DNA from: JBCCMA01 sp045107005
GTDB lineage: Bacteria; Pseudomonadota; Gammaproteobacteria; Steroidobacterales; JBCCMA01
Length of the DNA stretch: 64,000 nucleotides
NCBI GenBank assembly: GCA_045107005.1
Contig: JBGCFP010000018.1
Coordinates: 1 to 64,000, forward strand
Direction of reading: 5' to 3'
The notes below the pieces were generated by a model. That model was not told where the DNA came from. It saw nothing but the letters and a program-made list of their open reading frames with translations, and ran no database searches. The translations under genes and the position numbers were made by a program. This document shows positions 16,194 to 25,249 of this stretch, one piece after another. Position 1 is the stretch's first letter. The number at the start of each line of letters is the position of its first letter.

Positions 16194-17107
16194 TGGACGA
16201 CCACTCACGCGACGCGGTGGTCGAATTCATTGACCATCTGCGTCGTGAACGACGTCTGTCTCCTCACACCCAATCCAACTACCGGCGCGATCTCGACGCG
16301 CTGGTCGCGTTCTGTGACCGCCAGGATATTCCGCGCTGGTCTGAGCTATTGCCTCTGCAGCTACAGCAGTTTGCCAGCACCGCGCATCGCAAGGGCCTGG
16401 CACCGCGCTCCATCGCCAGACGGCTGTCCGCCGCGCGCTCGTTTTTCGACTATCTGATTCGCGAGGGCGAGCTCGGCGCGAACCCCGGCGCCGACGTGCG
16501 CGCTCCGCGCAAGAAACGCACGCTGCCAGGCACCGTCGACGTGGACCGCATGGCCGCCCTGCTAAATCTGCCGGGCGACGAGCCGCTGACCCGCCGCGAC
16601 GCGGCCATGATGGAGCTGCTGTACTCATCGGGACTGCGTCTGGCTGAGCTGGTCGGCCTGGATCTTGCTGACGTCGAAATGGCCGACCGCACCGTCACCG
16701 TGCTGGGCAAAGGTGCCAAAACCCGAATTCTGCCGGTAGGCGGCAAAGCACTGGACGCGCTGGAGCGCTGGCTGACCGTACGCGGAGCGCTGGCCAAACC
16801 CGACGTGGCGGCCGTTTTTGTCAGCCAGCGGGGGGCACGCATTGCGCCACGTTCGGTGCAGTCGCGCATCAAATACTGGGCACGCCGCCAGGGCATCGAC
16901 ATCAACCTGTATCCGCATCTGTTTCGCCATTCCTTCGCCACTCACATGCTTGAGTCCTCGAGCGATCTGCGCGGCGTTCAGGAAATGCTGGGCCACGCCG
17001 ATATCAGCACCACTCAAATCTACACGCACCTTGATTTCCAGCATCTGGCCGCCACTTACGACAAGACCCATCCGCGTGCGCGGAAAAAGAAAGAGACGCA
17101 GGAATAA
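16193..17107 (+). CDS. xerC: Tyrosine recombinase XerC
   Basis: This 304-residue recombinase works with XerD and FtsK at dif to resolve chromosome dimers. All catalytic residues are visible: Arg149, Lys173, His242, Arg245, His268 and Tyr277 (HLFRHSFATH and LGHADISTTQIYTHL). The N-terminal SAM-like domain covers about residues 1-95. It is in the fixed dapF-DUF484-xerC order, which favours XerC over XerD or an integron or phage integrase. It begins one base into the DUF484 stop (TGATGG). Confidence 0.95.
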   Translation: MDDHSRDAVVEFIDHLRRERRLSPHTQSNYRRDLDALVAFCDRQDIPRWSELLPLQLQQFASTAHRKGLAPRSIARRLSAARSFFDYLIREGELGANPGADVRAPRKKRTLPGTVDVDRMAALLNLPGDEPLTRRDAAMMELLYSSGLRLAELVGLDLADVEMADRTVTVLGKGAKTRILPVGGKALDALERWLTVRGALAKPDVAAVFVSQRGARIAPRSVQSRIKYWARRQGIDINLYPHLFRHSFATHMLESSSDLRGVQEMLGHADISTTQIYTHLDFQHLAATYDKTHPRARKKKETQE

Positions 17108-17241
17108 CGGCTTGCGCGCCAGACTCGGCCCGGCTGAGACGTTTCCCGCGTTAATCGCCAGATCGCCGCATTACCCGGCGCTCTTCCCTGACCCCGACGA
17201 TGTACAATAGCCGGCCGCCCGGCTCACACAGGAACCGCCAG

Positions 17242-17778
17242 ATGGAACAAATTCGAGGCACCACGATCCTCTGCGTCCGCCGCGACGGCAAAGTGGTCGT
17301 GGGCGGAGACGGTCAGGCCACTCTTGGCAACACCGTTATGAAGGGCAACGTCCGCAAGGTTCGCCGTCTTTACAAGGACACGGTCCTTGCCGGCTTTGCC
17401 GGTGGCACCGCCGACGCGTTCACGCTGTTCGAGCGCTTTGAGGGCAAGCTCGAGCAGTACGGCAACCTGACACGGGCCGCCATCGAGCTGGCCAAAGACT
17501 GGCGCTCCGACCGCAGCTTGCGACGTCTTGAAGCGCTGCTTTGCGTCGCGGACAAAAAAACCTCGCTGCTCATCTCCGGCACCGGCGATGTGATTGAACC
17601 CGAGCACGATCTGGTCGCGATTGGTTCCGGAGGGTCGTTCGCGCAAGCCGCCGGCATGGCGCTGATGAACAACACCGAGATGGGGCCGCGCGAGATTGTG
17701 GAAAAAGCGCTTTCCATCGCCGCCGACATTTGTATTTACACCAATCATAATCTCACTATTGAAGAGCTCAGCGAGTAA
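17242..17778 (+). CDS. hslV: ATP-dependent protease subunit HslV
   Basis: This 178-residue subunit forms the double-ring proteolytic core of HslUV, a heat-shock protease related to the proteasome beta subunit. The catalytic N-terminal threonine is exposed after cleavage of a six-residue leader (MEQIRG/TTIL, Thr7). The core GGDGQATLGNTVMKGN and GFAGGTADAFTLFERFE are almost invariant. I start at ATG 17242 after a AGGAACC-like site; the frame from 17200 is not supported. It is five bases upstream of hslU. A TACAAT box (17203-17208) might be its -10 element, but no good -35 is seen. Confidence 0.96.
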   Translation: MEQIRGTTILCVRRDGKVVVGGDGQATLGNTVMKGNVRKVRRLYKDTVLAGFAGGTADAFTLFERFEGKLEQYGNLTRAAIELAKDWRSDRSLRRLEALLCVADKKTSLLISGTGDVIEPEHDLVAIGSGGSFAQAAGMALMNNTEMGPREIVEKALSIAADICIYTNHNLTIEELSE

Positions 17779-17783
17779 CACGC

Positions 17784-19124
17784 ATGTCTGAAATGACTCC
17801 CCGGGAAATCGTCCAGGAATTGGACAAACACATTGTTGGCCAGGATGACGCCAAACGCTCGGTGGCGATCGCGTTGCGCAATCGCTGGCGCCGCGCACAG
17901 GTTAGCGATCCACTGCGCACCGAGATCACGCCGAAAAATATTTTGATGATTGGCCCAACCGGCGTCGGCAAGACCGAGATCGCCAGACGCCTGGCGCGGC
18001 TGGCCAAAGCACCGTTTATCAAGGTGGAGGCCACCAAGTTCACCGAAGTGGGCTACGTGGGTCGCGAAGTCGATTCGATTGTCCGCGATCTGACCGACGT
18101 CGCGGTCAAGCTGATTCGCGAAACAGAACTCGACAAAGTGCGCCACCGCGCCGAAGACGCAGCGGAAGATCGCGTGCTCGACGCCCTGCTGCCGGCTCCC
18201 GAGCGCAGCCCTTACGATCACTCCGAGCCGGATCCGACAACGGCCGACACGCGGCAGAAGTTTCGCAAGATGTTCCGCGAAGGCAAGCTCGACGATCGCG
18301 AAATTGAAATTGAAACGCAGGCTACGATGATGGGCGTGGAGATCATGGCACCGCCGGGCATGGAAGAAATGACCCAGCAGCTGCAAAGCATGTTCCAGAA
18401 TGTGGGCAACGGGCGCACCGACACCAAGCGCATGAAAGTGCGCGACGCCTATAAGATTCTGCTCGAAGAAGAAGCCGCCAAGATGGTCAATGAAGACGAC
18501 CTGAAAGTGCGCGCAGTGGAATCGGTCGAGCAAAGCGGCATCGTGTTTATTGACGAGATCGATAAAGTCGCGAAACGTACTGACGGATCGCAGGGCGGTG
18601 CCGACGTGTCACGCGAAGGCGTGCAGCGCGATCTGCTACCACTGGTTGAAGGGAGCACCATTTCGACCAAGTACGGCATGGTCAAAACCGACCACATTCT
18701 GTTCATCGCCTCCGGCGCCTTCCACGTGGCGAAACCGTCCGATCTGATCCCGGAGCTGCAGGGTCGCTTTCCCATTCGCGTGGAACTACAGGCGCTGACC
18801 AGCAACGATTTTGTGCGCATCCTGACCGAGCCGGACTGCAGCCTCACCGAACAATACTGTGCACTGATGCACACCGAAGGGTTGAACCTTACGTTTGCTG
18901 ATGACGGAGTTACGCGGATCGCCGAGGTGGCCTTCCAGGTGAATTCACGCACCGAAAACATCGGCGCGCGTCGTTTGCACACGGTACTTGAGCGACTGCT
19001 CGAAACCGTGTCCTTCGAAGCGGCCGATCGTAGCGGCCAGAGCGTGACGGTTGACGCCGCTTACGTCGACGAACATCTGGGCGAACTGGTACAGGACGAA
19101 GATCTGGCACGGTACATTTTGTAG
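17784..19124 (+). CDS. hslU: HslU ATPase/unfoldase
   Basis: This 446-residue AAA+ ATPase unfolds substrates and feeds them to HslV. It begins with MTPREIVQELDKHIVGQ, has Walker A GPTGVGKT (57-64), the pore loop TEVGYVGREVD and Walker B with VFIDEIDKVAKR, followed by the sensor region DHILFIASGAFHVAKPSDL in two pieces. The I domain is at about 110-245. It ends RYIL, the C-terminal tail that docks into HslV. Length matches E. coli HslU (443). Confidence 0.97.
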   Translation: MSEMTPREIVQELDKHIVGQDDAKRSVAIALRNRWRRAQVSDPLRTEITPKNILMIGPTGVGKTEIARRLARLAKAPFIKVEATKFTEVGYVGREVDSIVRDLTDVAVKLIRETELDKVRHRAEDAAEDRVLDALLPAPERSPYDHSEPDPTTADTRQKFRKMFREGKLDDREIEIETQATMMGVEIMAPPGMEEMTQQLQSMFQNVGNGRTDTKRMKVRDAYKILLEEEAAKMVNEDDLKVRAVESVEQSGIVFIDEIDKVAKRTDGSQGGADVSREGVQRDLLPLVEGSTISTKYGMVKTDHILFIASGAFHVAKPSDLIPELQGRFPIRVELQALTSNDFVRILTEPDCSLTEQYCALMHTEGLNLTFADDGVTRIAEVAFQVNSRTENIGARRLHTVLERLLETVSFEAADRSGQSVTVDAAYVDEHLGELVQDEDLARYIL

Positions 19125-19134
19125 AGCAGCCAGC

Positions 19135-19494
19135 GTGCAGCATCAGCCTACCGAACTGACGTTAAAAAAGAGCGCGCGCCTATTGCGCGTGGCGTTCGAC
19201 GACGGCCAGACGTTTGATCTGCCGCTGGAATACCTGCGCGTCTATTCGCCGTCCGCCGAGGTGCGCGGGCACGGCCCCGGGCAGGAAGTTCTGCAGGTGG
19301 GCAAAAAGCACGTCGTTGTCACACGCATCGAGCCGGTGGGCAGCTACGCCGTGCGACTGGTGTTCGACGACGGTCACAACAGCGGCCTTTTTTCGTGGGA
19401 TGTGCTGTACGATCTGGGCATCAACCACGAGCAAAACTGGCAACACTATCTGCTGCGCCTCGACGAGGCTGGCGCCACACGAGAACCCCGATGA
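19135..19494 (+). CDS. DUF971 family protein
   Basis: This 119-residue protein has the DUF971 core: LRVAFDDGQTFDLPLEYLR, then SPSAEVRGHGPGQ and DDGHNSGLFSWDVLYDLG. Related domains occur at the N terminus of gamma-butyrobetaine hydroxylase-like proteins, and stand-alone copies often sit between hslU and ubiE in gammaproteobacteria. Function is unknown. The GTG at 19135 is chosen because it begins the conserved part; the longer frame lies inside hslU. Its stop overlaps the ubiE ATG. Confidence 0.88.
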   Translation: MQHQPTELTLKKSARLLRVAFDDGQTFDLPLEYLRVYSPSAEVRGHGPGQEVLQVGKKHVVVTRIEPVGSYAVRLVFDDGHNSGLFSWDVLYDLGINHEQNWQHYLLRLDEAGATREPR

Positions 19495-20249
19495 GCGAAG
19501 AACAACACGACGACACGACGCATTTTGGTTACGAAGACGTACCGCGCGACGACAAGGTCAATCGCGTACGCGGCGTCTTCGACTCGGTCGCCGACAAATA
19601 CGACGTCATGAACGATCTGATGTCCATGGGCGTGCATCGAATCTGGAAGAAATTCACCATCGACCAGACCGACCTGCAGCCCGGGCAACGCGCGCTGGAT
19701 GTTGCGGGCGGCACCGGCGATCTGACCATTGCCATGTCCAAACGGGTGGGCGCCAAAGGCCACGTGGTTTTGTCCGACATCAACGAGGCGATGCTCGCCA
19801 ATGGTCGCCGTCGTCTGGTCGATGCCGGCATCGTGGGTAACGTGTCCTTCGAAGTGGCCAACGCTGAAGAACTGCCGTTCGACGACAACTCGTTCCACTG
19901 CGTCACGATCGCGTTTGGCTTGCGCAACGTCACGGATAAAGACAAAGCGCTGCGCTCGATGTATCGCGTGCTCAAACCCGGCGGCCAACTCCTGGTGCTG
20001 GAGTTTTCCAAGCCGACAGCGCCGGGCCTCGCGCCCATTTATGACGCTTACTCGTTCAACGTGCTGCCGCGCATTGGCAAGCTGGTGGCCAACGACGAAG
20101 CCAGCTACCGCTACCTCGCCGAATCGATTCGCATGCATCCGGATCAGGAGACGCTGTTGCAGATGCTCAAAGACGCGGGTTTTGAAAACACGCGCTACCA
20201 CAATCTCACCGGCGGCATCGTCGCTCTGCACCGCGGGTACAAGCTGTGA
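19491..20249 (+). CDS. ubiE: Ubiquinone/menaquinone C-methyltransferase
   Basis: This 252-residue SAM-dependent methyltransferase adds the C-methyl group in ubiquinone synthesis. Family marks: HFGYEDVPRDDKVNRVRGVF, YDVMNDLMSMGVHRIWK, the SAM loop DVAGGTGDLT, and GLRNVTDKDKALRSMYRVLKPGG in two parts. It starts with ATG at 19491, overlapping DUF971, and its stop overlaps the ubiJ GTG, so DUF971-ubiE-ubiJ-ubiB form one overlapping operon behind hslVU. Confidence 0.97.
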   Translation: MSEEQHDDTTHFGYEDVPRDDKVNRVRGVFDSVADKYDVMNDLMSMGVHRIWKKFTIDQTDLQPGQRALDVAGGTGDLTIAMSKRVGAKGHVVLSDINEAMLANGRRRLVDAGIVGNVSFEVANAEELPFDDNSFHCVTIAFGLRNVTDKDKALRSMYRVLKPGGQLLVLEFSKPTAPGLAPIYDAYSFNVLPRIGKLVANDEASYRYLAESIRMHPDQETLLQMLKDAGFENTRYHNLTGGIVALHRGYKL

Positions 20250-20854
20250 GCACAACGCCGTCCTGGTTAAAGCCACTTGAAGCACTGCTTAACCGCCAGC
20301 TCAAGGACAACCCGGACGGTCGACGCGCGCTGCGTCAGGTGCACGGCGAGACGCTGGCGGTGAAACTCGAGGGCGTCAATATCGACTTGTATTTTCACGC
20401 GCTCGACGACGGGCTGGCGCTGCATTCGGAATACGAAGACGAACCGGCGGCCATCATCAGCGGCACGGTGCTGGCACTGGCATCGCTGATGGGCGGCGCC
20501 GCCGATGCTGCCGCCGTGCGCCGCACCGGCGTTACCATTCACGGTGACACGGCGGTCGCGCAGAGCTTCCAGAACCTGTTTGAAGTGCTCAAGCCCGATT
20601 GGGAAGAAGAACTGTCGCGCATCATTGGCGATTCAGTCGCCCACCGCGTCGGTGACGCGGCACGCACATTGTTTGGCTGGGGCAAAGATGTCAGCACGCG
20701 CATGACCCAAGACTTCGCCGAGTACTTCACCGAAGAAAGCCGCGATTTACCCACCAAGACCGAAGCGGAGGATTTCCTCGACGATGTCGATCGCTTGCGC
20801 GATGATGTGGATCGCGCCGCTGCCCGCATGAAAAACTGGGAAGACGCCCGGTGA
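20246..20854 (+). CDS. ubiJ: Ubiquinone biosynthesis accessory factor UbiJ (SCP2 domain)
   Basis: This 202-residue protein has an N-terminal sterol carrier protein 2-like domain (about 10-110) and a C-terminal helical part with a predicted coiled coil (FLDDVDRLRDDVDRAAARM). UbiJ binds lipids and holds the late Ubi enzymes in a soluble complex in E. coli. It begins with GTG at 20246 in a four-base overlap with ubiE and ends in a GTGA overlap with ubiB. Position between ubiE and ubiB makes the call firm even though sequence identity in this family is low. Confidence 0.9.
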   Translation: MSTTPSWLKPLEALLNRQLKDNPDGRRALRQVHGETLAVKLEGVNIDLYFHALDDGLALHSEYEDEPAAIISGTVLALASLMGGAADAAAVRRTGVTIHGDTAVAQSFQNLFEVLKPDWEEELSRIIGDSVAHRVGDAARTLFGWGKDVSTRMTQDFAEYFTEESRDLPTKTEAEDFLDDVDRLRDDVDRAAARMKNWEDAR

Positions 20855-22494
20855 TACGCCCGCGGCATGTTGCCCGATTGATCAGCATCTATCGGGTGCT
20901 GCGACGCCACGGTCTGGACGACATCCTGCGCCGCCTCGAGCCCAAGCCACCGCTGTCTTACGTGTTGCGCGCGCTGCCGCGCTCCAGTGCCGATCGCAGC
21001 AAACCCCTGGGCGAGCGTTTGCGTTTGGCTTTGGAAGATCTCGGGCCGATCTTTGTCAAATTCGGCCAGATGCTGTCAACGCGACCGGATTTGCTGCCCG
21101 CTGATATCGCGAGTCAGCTCACCAAGCTCCAGGACGACGTGCCGCCATTTCCAAGCGAAGTGGCTGTTGCGGTCATTGAAAAAGCGTTTGGTGAGTCGGT
21201 GAACGAAACCTTCGCGCGCTTTGAAAGCGAACCGTTGGCGTCAGCGTCCATTGCGCAAGTCCACGCGGCGACGCTCAAGGACGGTTCCGAAGTCGTCGTC
21301 AAGATTTTGCGCCCAAATATTCAGAAGCAGATTCGCGAAGATGTGGACATTTTGCACGCCGCCGCCGCGGTCGTGCACAAGTACTGGGAACCCATTCGTC
21401 GCCTGCGTCCGCGCGACGTGGTGCGTGAATACGACAAAACCATCAACGAAGAGCTGGATCTTATGCGCGAGGCCGCCAACGCCTCTCAGCTGCGTCGTCA
21501 CTTTCCCCCTGAAAACGAAATTCTGTACGTCCCGCAAATTCACTGGGACTACTGCAAGCCGCAGGCGCTGGTCATGGAGCGCATTTCCGGCGTGCCCGTC
21601 GCTAACATCGATGAGCTCAACGAGAACGGCGTTAATCTCAAAGTGCTGGCGGATCGCGGCGTCGAAATCTTTTTCATGCAGGTCTTCAAGTACAACTTCT
21701 TCCACGCTGACATGCATCCGGGCAACATTTTTGTCGACATCAGCGATCCGGACAAACCCAGTTACATTGCGATTGATTTCGGGATCGTCGGCACGCTGAC
21801 GCAGAGCGATCAGCACTATCTGGCGGGCAACCTGCTGGCGTTTTTCAAGCGCGACTACGGCAAGGTGGCTCAGCTGCACGTGGAATCGGGCTGGGTACCA
21901 GTCGGCACTCGTGTTGATGAATTTGAATCGGCCATCCGCACGGTGTGCGAGCCGATTTTTAACAAACCGTTGAAAGATATTTCCTTCGGCCAGTTTCTCG
22001 TACGCCTGTTCAGCGTCGCGCGACGCTTTGAAATGGAAGTGCAGCCGCAGTTGGTGTTGCTGCAAAAGACCTTGCTCAACATCGAAGGGCTTGGGCGACA
22101 GCTCTACCCCGACCTCGACCTGTGGCAAACCGCGAAGCCGTTCCTCGAAGACTGGATGGTGGAACAAACCAGCGGCAAGGAAGTGTTCAACAAACTGCGC
22201 GAGCATCTGCCCGAGCTCAGCGAGTCGGTGCAGCTGGTGCCGAACCTTGCTTTCAAGGCGCTGCAGCACATGGCGGAAGGCAAGCTGCTGTTGCACGCTG
22301 AAGAGAAAGACCGCGAAGAGCAACGGCTCGAGCGCAAGCGCGCCGACGCGACGCTGCATCGGTCTGTGATGGGCGGCACGACGCTGGTCGCATCGGCGCT
22401 GCTGCTTGGCCTCGATGCTCAGCCACAGTGGCTGGGCTACTGTGCCCTGGTGGTCAGTGCAGCGTTCTTTTTCGCCGCGCGGCCACATCGCTAG
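20851..22494 (+). CDS. ubiB: UbiB-family ATPase/kinase-like protein
   Basis: This 547-residue protein is needed for ubiquinone synthesis, perhaps by making precursors accessible from the membrane. It has the UbiB/ABC1 marks KFGQMLSTRPDLLP (the KxGQ motif), SIAQVHAATLKDG, VVVKILRPNI, the ExD helix with EYDKTINEELDLMREA, and the HADMHPGNIFV catalytic-loop equivalent followed by IDFGIVG. Two hydrophobic helices at the C terminus anchor it in the inner membrane. GTG start at 20851 overlaps ubiJ. Confidence 0.96.
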   Translation: MIRPRHVARLISIYRVLRRHGLDDILRRLEPKPPLSYVLRALPRSSADRSKPLGERLRLALEDLGPIFVKFGQMLSTRPDLLPADIASQLTKLQDDVPPFPSEVAVAVIEKAFGESVNETFARFESEPLASASIAQVHAATLKDGSEVVVKILRPNIQKQIREDVDILHAAAAVVHKYWEPIRRLRPRDVVREYDKTINEELDLMREAANASQLRRHFPPENEILYVPQIHWDYCKPQALVMERISGVPVANIDELNENGVNLKVLADRGVEIFFMQVFKYNFFHADMHPGNIFVDISDPDKPSYIAIDFGIVGTLTQSDQHYLAGNLLAFFKRDYGKVAQLHVESGWVPVGTRVDEFESAIRTVCEPIFNKPLKDISFGQFLVRLFSVARRFEMEVQPQLVLLQKTLLNIEGLGRQLYPDLDLWQTAKPFLEDWMVEQTSGKEVFNKLREHLPELSESVQLVPNLAFKALQHMAEGKLLLHAEEKDREEQRLERKRADATLHRSVMGGTTLVASALLLGLDAQPQWLGYCALVVSAAFFFAARPHR

Positions 22495-22504
22495 CCCTCT
22501 TTGC

Positions 22505-23434
22505 CTACAGCGGCAGCCTGACCCCTTCTGATGCCACGTTAAAGCCCGCCGCACGCACACGACGGGCAGGCTCGCTGCGAAGATCGAGCAACGGGTTGGT
22601 GTGATTGAAGTGGATGAACCACACTTTCGAACGCTGCGTGGCGTCCAGCGAACCGAGGATATCCATCGACTCGGTAACCAGTGGATGCGGGATTTTCGAC
22701 ATATCACGGCCGGGCAGTTCACCGTCAGCAAAGAACGTCGCGTCGAGCAGCGCGTAGTCGACTTCTTGAACCACGTTCACCAGTTGACGCTCCCAGCGCG
22801 ACCACTTGTCGATGTCGGGAATGAACAGCGCGGTGCGCTCAGGGCCGGCAATGAGATAGCCGACCGTTTCGGAATACTCATCGCGATGGGGCACCAGTAG
22901 TGGCGTAACGGTTACGCCGCCAAGGCTGACGGCACGCTCATGCTCGAGTGGTTGCAATGCCACGTTGTTGAGTTGAATCAACTGATCCCACGGCCCGTTG
23001 GATTGTAGAAACTGCGTCATTCGCGGCATTGCAAACACCGGCACCGCTGTACTACCGATGGCCTCGCGGCCAAGATACATGAGCCCCGCGTAGTGACCGA
23101 TATGCGCGTGAGTGAGAAAAATACCGTCGAGCGAATAGCGTTGGTCTGGCGCGACCGTATTCAGCGCGTGCAACTGCTCGCCGATAGCAGGTGTCGCTTC
23201 AAACAGCGCTTTGCTGTCAAACGCCGGCTGCACCAAACCCAAGGCAACGGGTGGCCGTCGGCGCCGAGGGTCGCGCCAACCTCTCTCGCATCGATCCGAA
23301 TAGCAGCCAGGCTGGGGATAGCCCGCATCCTGGGCAACGCCCAGAACGAGCAAATACGGGCCAACCGGTGGCGGCGTTTGCGCGCAGCCGACCAGGCAAA
23401 AACCGAGAATCATGGCGATGAAGCGTTGTGTCAT
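22505..23434 (-). CDS. PqqB-like metallo-beta-lactamase-fold lipoprotein
   Basis: This 309-residue protein has a lipoprotein signal with lipobox LVGC at residues 14-17, so it is probably anchored on the periplasmic side. The mature part resembles PqqB: VLGVAQDAGYPQPGC at the start, FLTHAHIGHYAGLMYLGREA in the centre, and HFNHTNPLLDLRSE near the end. The usual HxHxDH zinc motif reads HAHIGH, lacking the aspartate. There are no other pqq genes in the window, so it is more likely a related hydrolase than a PQQ factor. Start at ATG 23434; it diverges from the TonB-like gene. Confidence 0.8.
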   Translation of the reverse strand: MTQRFIAMILGFCLVGCAQTPPPVGPYLLVLGVAQDAGYPQPGCYSDRCERGWRDPRRRRPPVALGLVQPAFDSKALFEATPAIGEQLHALNTVAPDQRYSLDGIFLTHAHIGHYAGLMYLGREAIGSTAVPVFAMPRMTQFLQSNGPWDQLIQLNNVALQPLEHERAVSLGGVTVTPLLVPHRDEYSETVGYLIAGPERTALFIPDIDKWSRWERQLVNVVQEVDYALLDATFFADGELPGRDMSKIPHPLVTESMDILGSLDATQRSKVWFIHFNHTNPLLDLRSEPARRVRAAGFNVASEGVRLPL

Positions 23435-23467
23435 GAGGCAGAGAATACACGGTGACTGACCAGCGAC

Positions 23468-23497
23468 TTGACGCGATCCGTATACGAAGATTAGTGT
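23468..23497 (+). promoter_or_regulatory. Possible promoter for the TonB-like gene
   Basis: TTGACG (23468-23473) lies 18 bases before TAGTGT (23492-23497). The -10 match is weak. The position, between two divergent genes and upstream of a GGGAG ribosome site, fits. Confidence 0.3.
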
Positions 23498-23527
23498 AGT
23501 AAGGCCTTCGTAATTAGGGAGTCTGTC

Positions 23528-24160
23528 ATGGGTCGCGCAATTCACGTCCGCTTTATTCCCGCGGCGATGACCGCCGTCGTCATTGGCTTTTTGCTGCAGC
23601 TGTTGATGCAGAGCCTGATTCAGACGACCCCTGCCCCTGCGCCGCCAGCGGAATCACCGGTCGACCTGCAGATTGCCGCGCCGCCGCCCAAACCGGTGGT
23701 CACAACGGTCGACCCTAATCCGCCCCCGCCAGCGGTGAAGCGCCCAAGCCTAGAAGGTCTGACGCAGATTGACACCGTCGACGTCGTTCTCCCACCGGCA
23801 GCCCCGACCCATTTCTCCCCTGGTGCCGTTCGAGTCACGCCCGGCGAGCCCGGCCGTTTCTTGAGTTCACCGACATTGCCGGATCAGGCGGCGCGTGCAA
23901 CCACACCCCTGTTGCCGAGCTTTCCCGAACGCGCCAAACGTTTGGGACGCAGTGGCGTCGTGACCGCCTCGTTTACGGTGCTGCCTGACGGCAGCGCGTC
24001 GGACATCGACATCGAAGCGGTTGAGCCACGCAATCTTGGGTTCGAACAGGCGGTACGCCGCACGTTGCTGCGTGCCCGATTCAACCCGGCAACCGCGCAA
24101 GGCACCGCGGTGGCGACCCGACTACGTCAACGTTTTGTGTTTGAGCTGGACGACAACTGA
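23528..24160 (+). CDS. TonB-like energy-transducing protein
   Basis: This 210-residue protein has an N-terminal membrane helix (about 10-32), a proline-rich linker (PAPAPPAES, VDPNPPPPAVKRP) that spans the periplasm, and a C-terminal TonB domain (about 120-208: ERAKRLGRSGVVTASFTVLPDG, then AVRRTLLRARFNPA). TonB proteins transfer energy from ExbBD to outer membrane receptors. No exbB or exbD is nearby, so it may use a shared motor or have a different role. Start ATG 23528 follows AGGGAG. Confidence 0.85.
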   Translation: MGRAIHVRFIPAAMTAVVIGFLLQLLMQSLIQTTPAPAPPAESPVDLQIAAPPPKPVVTTVDPNPPPPAVKRPSLEGLTQIDTVDVVLPPAAPTHFSPGAVRVTPGEPGRFLSSPTLPDQAARATTPLLPSFPERAKRLGRSGVVTASFTVLPDGSASDIDIEAVEPRNLGFEQAVRRTLLRARFNPATAQGTAVATRLRQRFVFELDDN

Positions 24161-24682
24161 TCAGACACCCACTTTCAACTTGCCCAGGAAATCGCGCTTG
24201 CCAACCGGCACGCCGAGCATGCGCAGGATGTCGTAGCCAGTGGTGGCATGGAAGTAAAAATTCGGCAACGAAAACGAGAGCACGAAATTTTCCGTTGTGA
24301 ACGGCAGTTCCATTTCGCCGAGTTTGAACACAACCTTGCCGCCAGCCAGTCCGTTGATCTCGTCTTCGGTCAGCGCCTGCAACTGAGCCAGCGTGTCAGC
24401 GATCAGTTTTTGCAGCCCGGCGTAGTCGGTTTCCGGGTAACCGCTGGGCGGTGAAAACTCGCCCGAACGCATGCCTTTCACCACACCCATGGATTGATGC
24501 ACCACGCCGACCACCTGCGCATGAAAGCTCCACATGTCCGGGTGCAGACTCGTCGCGACGACGTCATCCAAGGCAACATCGTTCGCCTTGCAGTGTTCAG
24601 CTGCTTTGTCCATAAACGCAGCCACGGCAGGGACCACTTGCAGATAGCTGCCGATACTCATGTCGTAGAGTGAAGTGCTCAT
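24161..24682 (-). CDS. DUF1993 family protein
   Basis: This 173-residue protein starts MSTSLYDMSIGSYLQ and fits the DUF1993 family of DinB-like four-helix proteins: SLHPDMWSFHAQVVGVVHQS in the middle and NFYFHATTGYDILRMLGVPVGK near the end. Histidines in those segments could bind metal. No function is known. It abuts the TonB-like gene tail to tail, with no spacer, and lies downstream of a VOC gene. Confidence 0.86.
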   Translation of the reverse strand: MSTSLYDMSIGSYLQVVPAVAAFMDKAAEHCKANDVALDDVVATSLHPDMWSFHAQVVGVVHQSMGVVKGMRSGEFSPPSGYPETDYAGLQKLIADTLAQLQALTEDEINGLAGGKVVFKLGEMELPFTTENFVLSFSLPNFYFHATTGYDILRMLGVPVGKRDFLGKLKVGV

Positions 24683-24772
24683 ATCATTAACGTCCTCGTT
24701 GGTGAAGCCAATCGGTGTTGCATCGGGTGGCTCATCATGCGACCGGATCGAATTTGGCGCAATACGCGAGGC

Positions 24773-25144
24773 TCAAACGTGCTGATCAACGAGGATCGGG
24801 TTACCGTCCGGATCCACAACGACAAAGCTCGCCGGGCCGGTGGTCGACGTATCGGCCTCAACTTCAAGCGCCACACCTTGCTCACGCAGAGACGCCTGCA
24901 GCTTGCGCACATCGGTGTAGTCAGGGAGTGTTTCGCACTCCCGATTCCAGCCGGGGTTGAACGTGAGCATGTTTTTCTCGAACATGCCCTGAAACAAACC
25001 GATGACGCACTCGCCGTTACGCAGGATGACCCAGCCTTGCTCCGCCTCTCCCATCTGCTGCGTGAAGCCCAGTTTTTGATAAAAAGCCAGTGACACCGCC
25101 AGATCTTTCACCGTCAGGCTGACTGAAAAATTTCCCAATTCCAT
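24773..25144 (-). CDS. VOC/glyoxalase-fold protein
   Basis: This 123-residue protein has the glyoxalase/bleomycin-resistance fold: MELGNFSVSLTVKDLAVSLAFYQKLGF at the start (in two parts), and GPASFVVVDPDGNPILVDQH at the end. Members are small metal-dependent enzymes or binding proteins; the substrate cannot be told. The ATG at 25144 follows AGGAGCG; the frame to 25195 is not needed. It may be cotranscribed with the DUF1993 gene 90 bases downstream. Confidence 0.86.
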   Translation of the reverse strand: MELGNFSVSLTVKDLAVSLAFYQKLGFTQQMGEAEQGWVILRNGECVIGLFQGMFEKNMLTFNPGWNRECETLPDYTDVRKLQASLREQGVALEVEADTSTTGPASFVVVDPDGNPILVDQHV

Positions 25145-25249
25145 CGTATCGCTCCTGATTAGTAGAACGTGTTCATTGTGGACCCAAAACGCCACGAAGC
25201 GCTCACCCGGCCGGGTGATTTCGCCTGCAAGCAGGAATAATATCGAGTA

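Noticed and set aside
21241..22731. A 496-codon minus-strand frame opposite ubiB
   Set aside because: It is the longest shadow frame in the window. It has no start context, ubiB is certain, and the frame runs past the end of ubiB into the tail of another gene.
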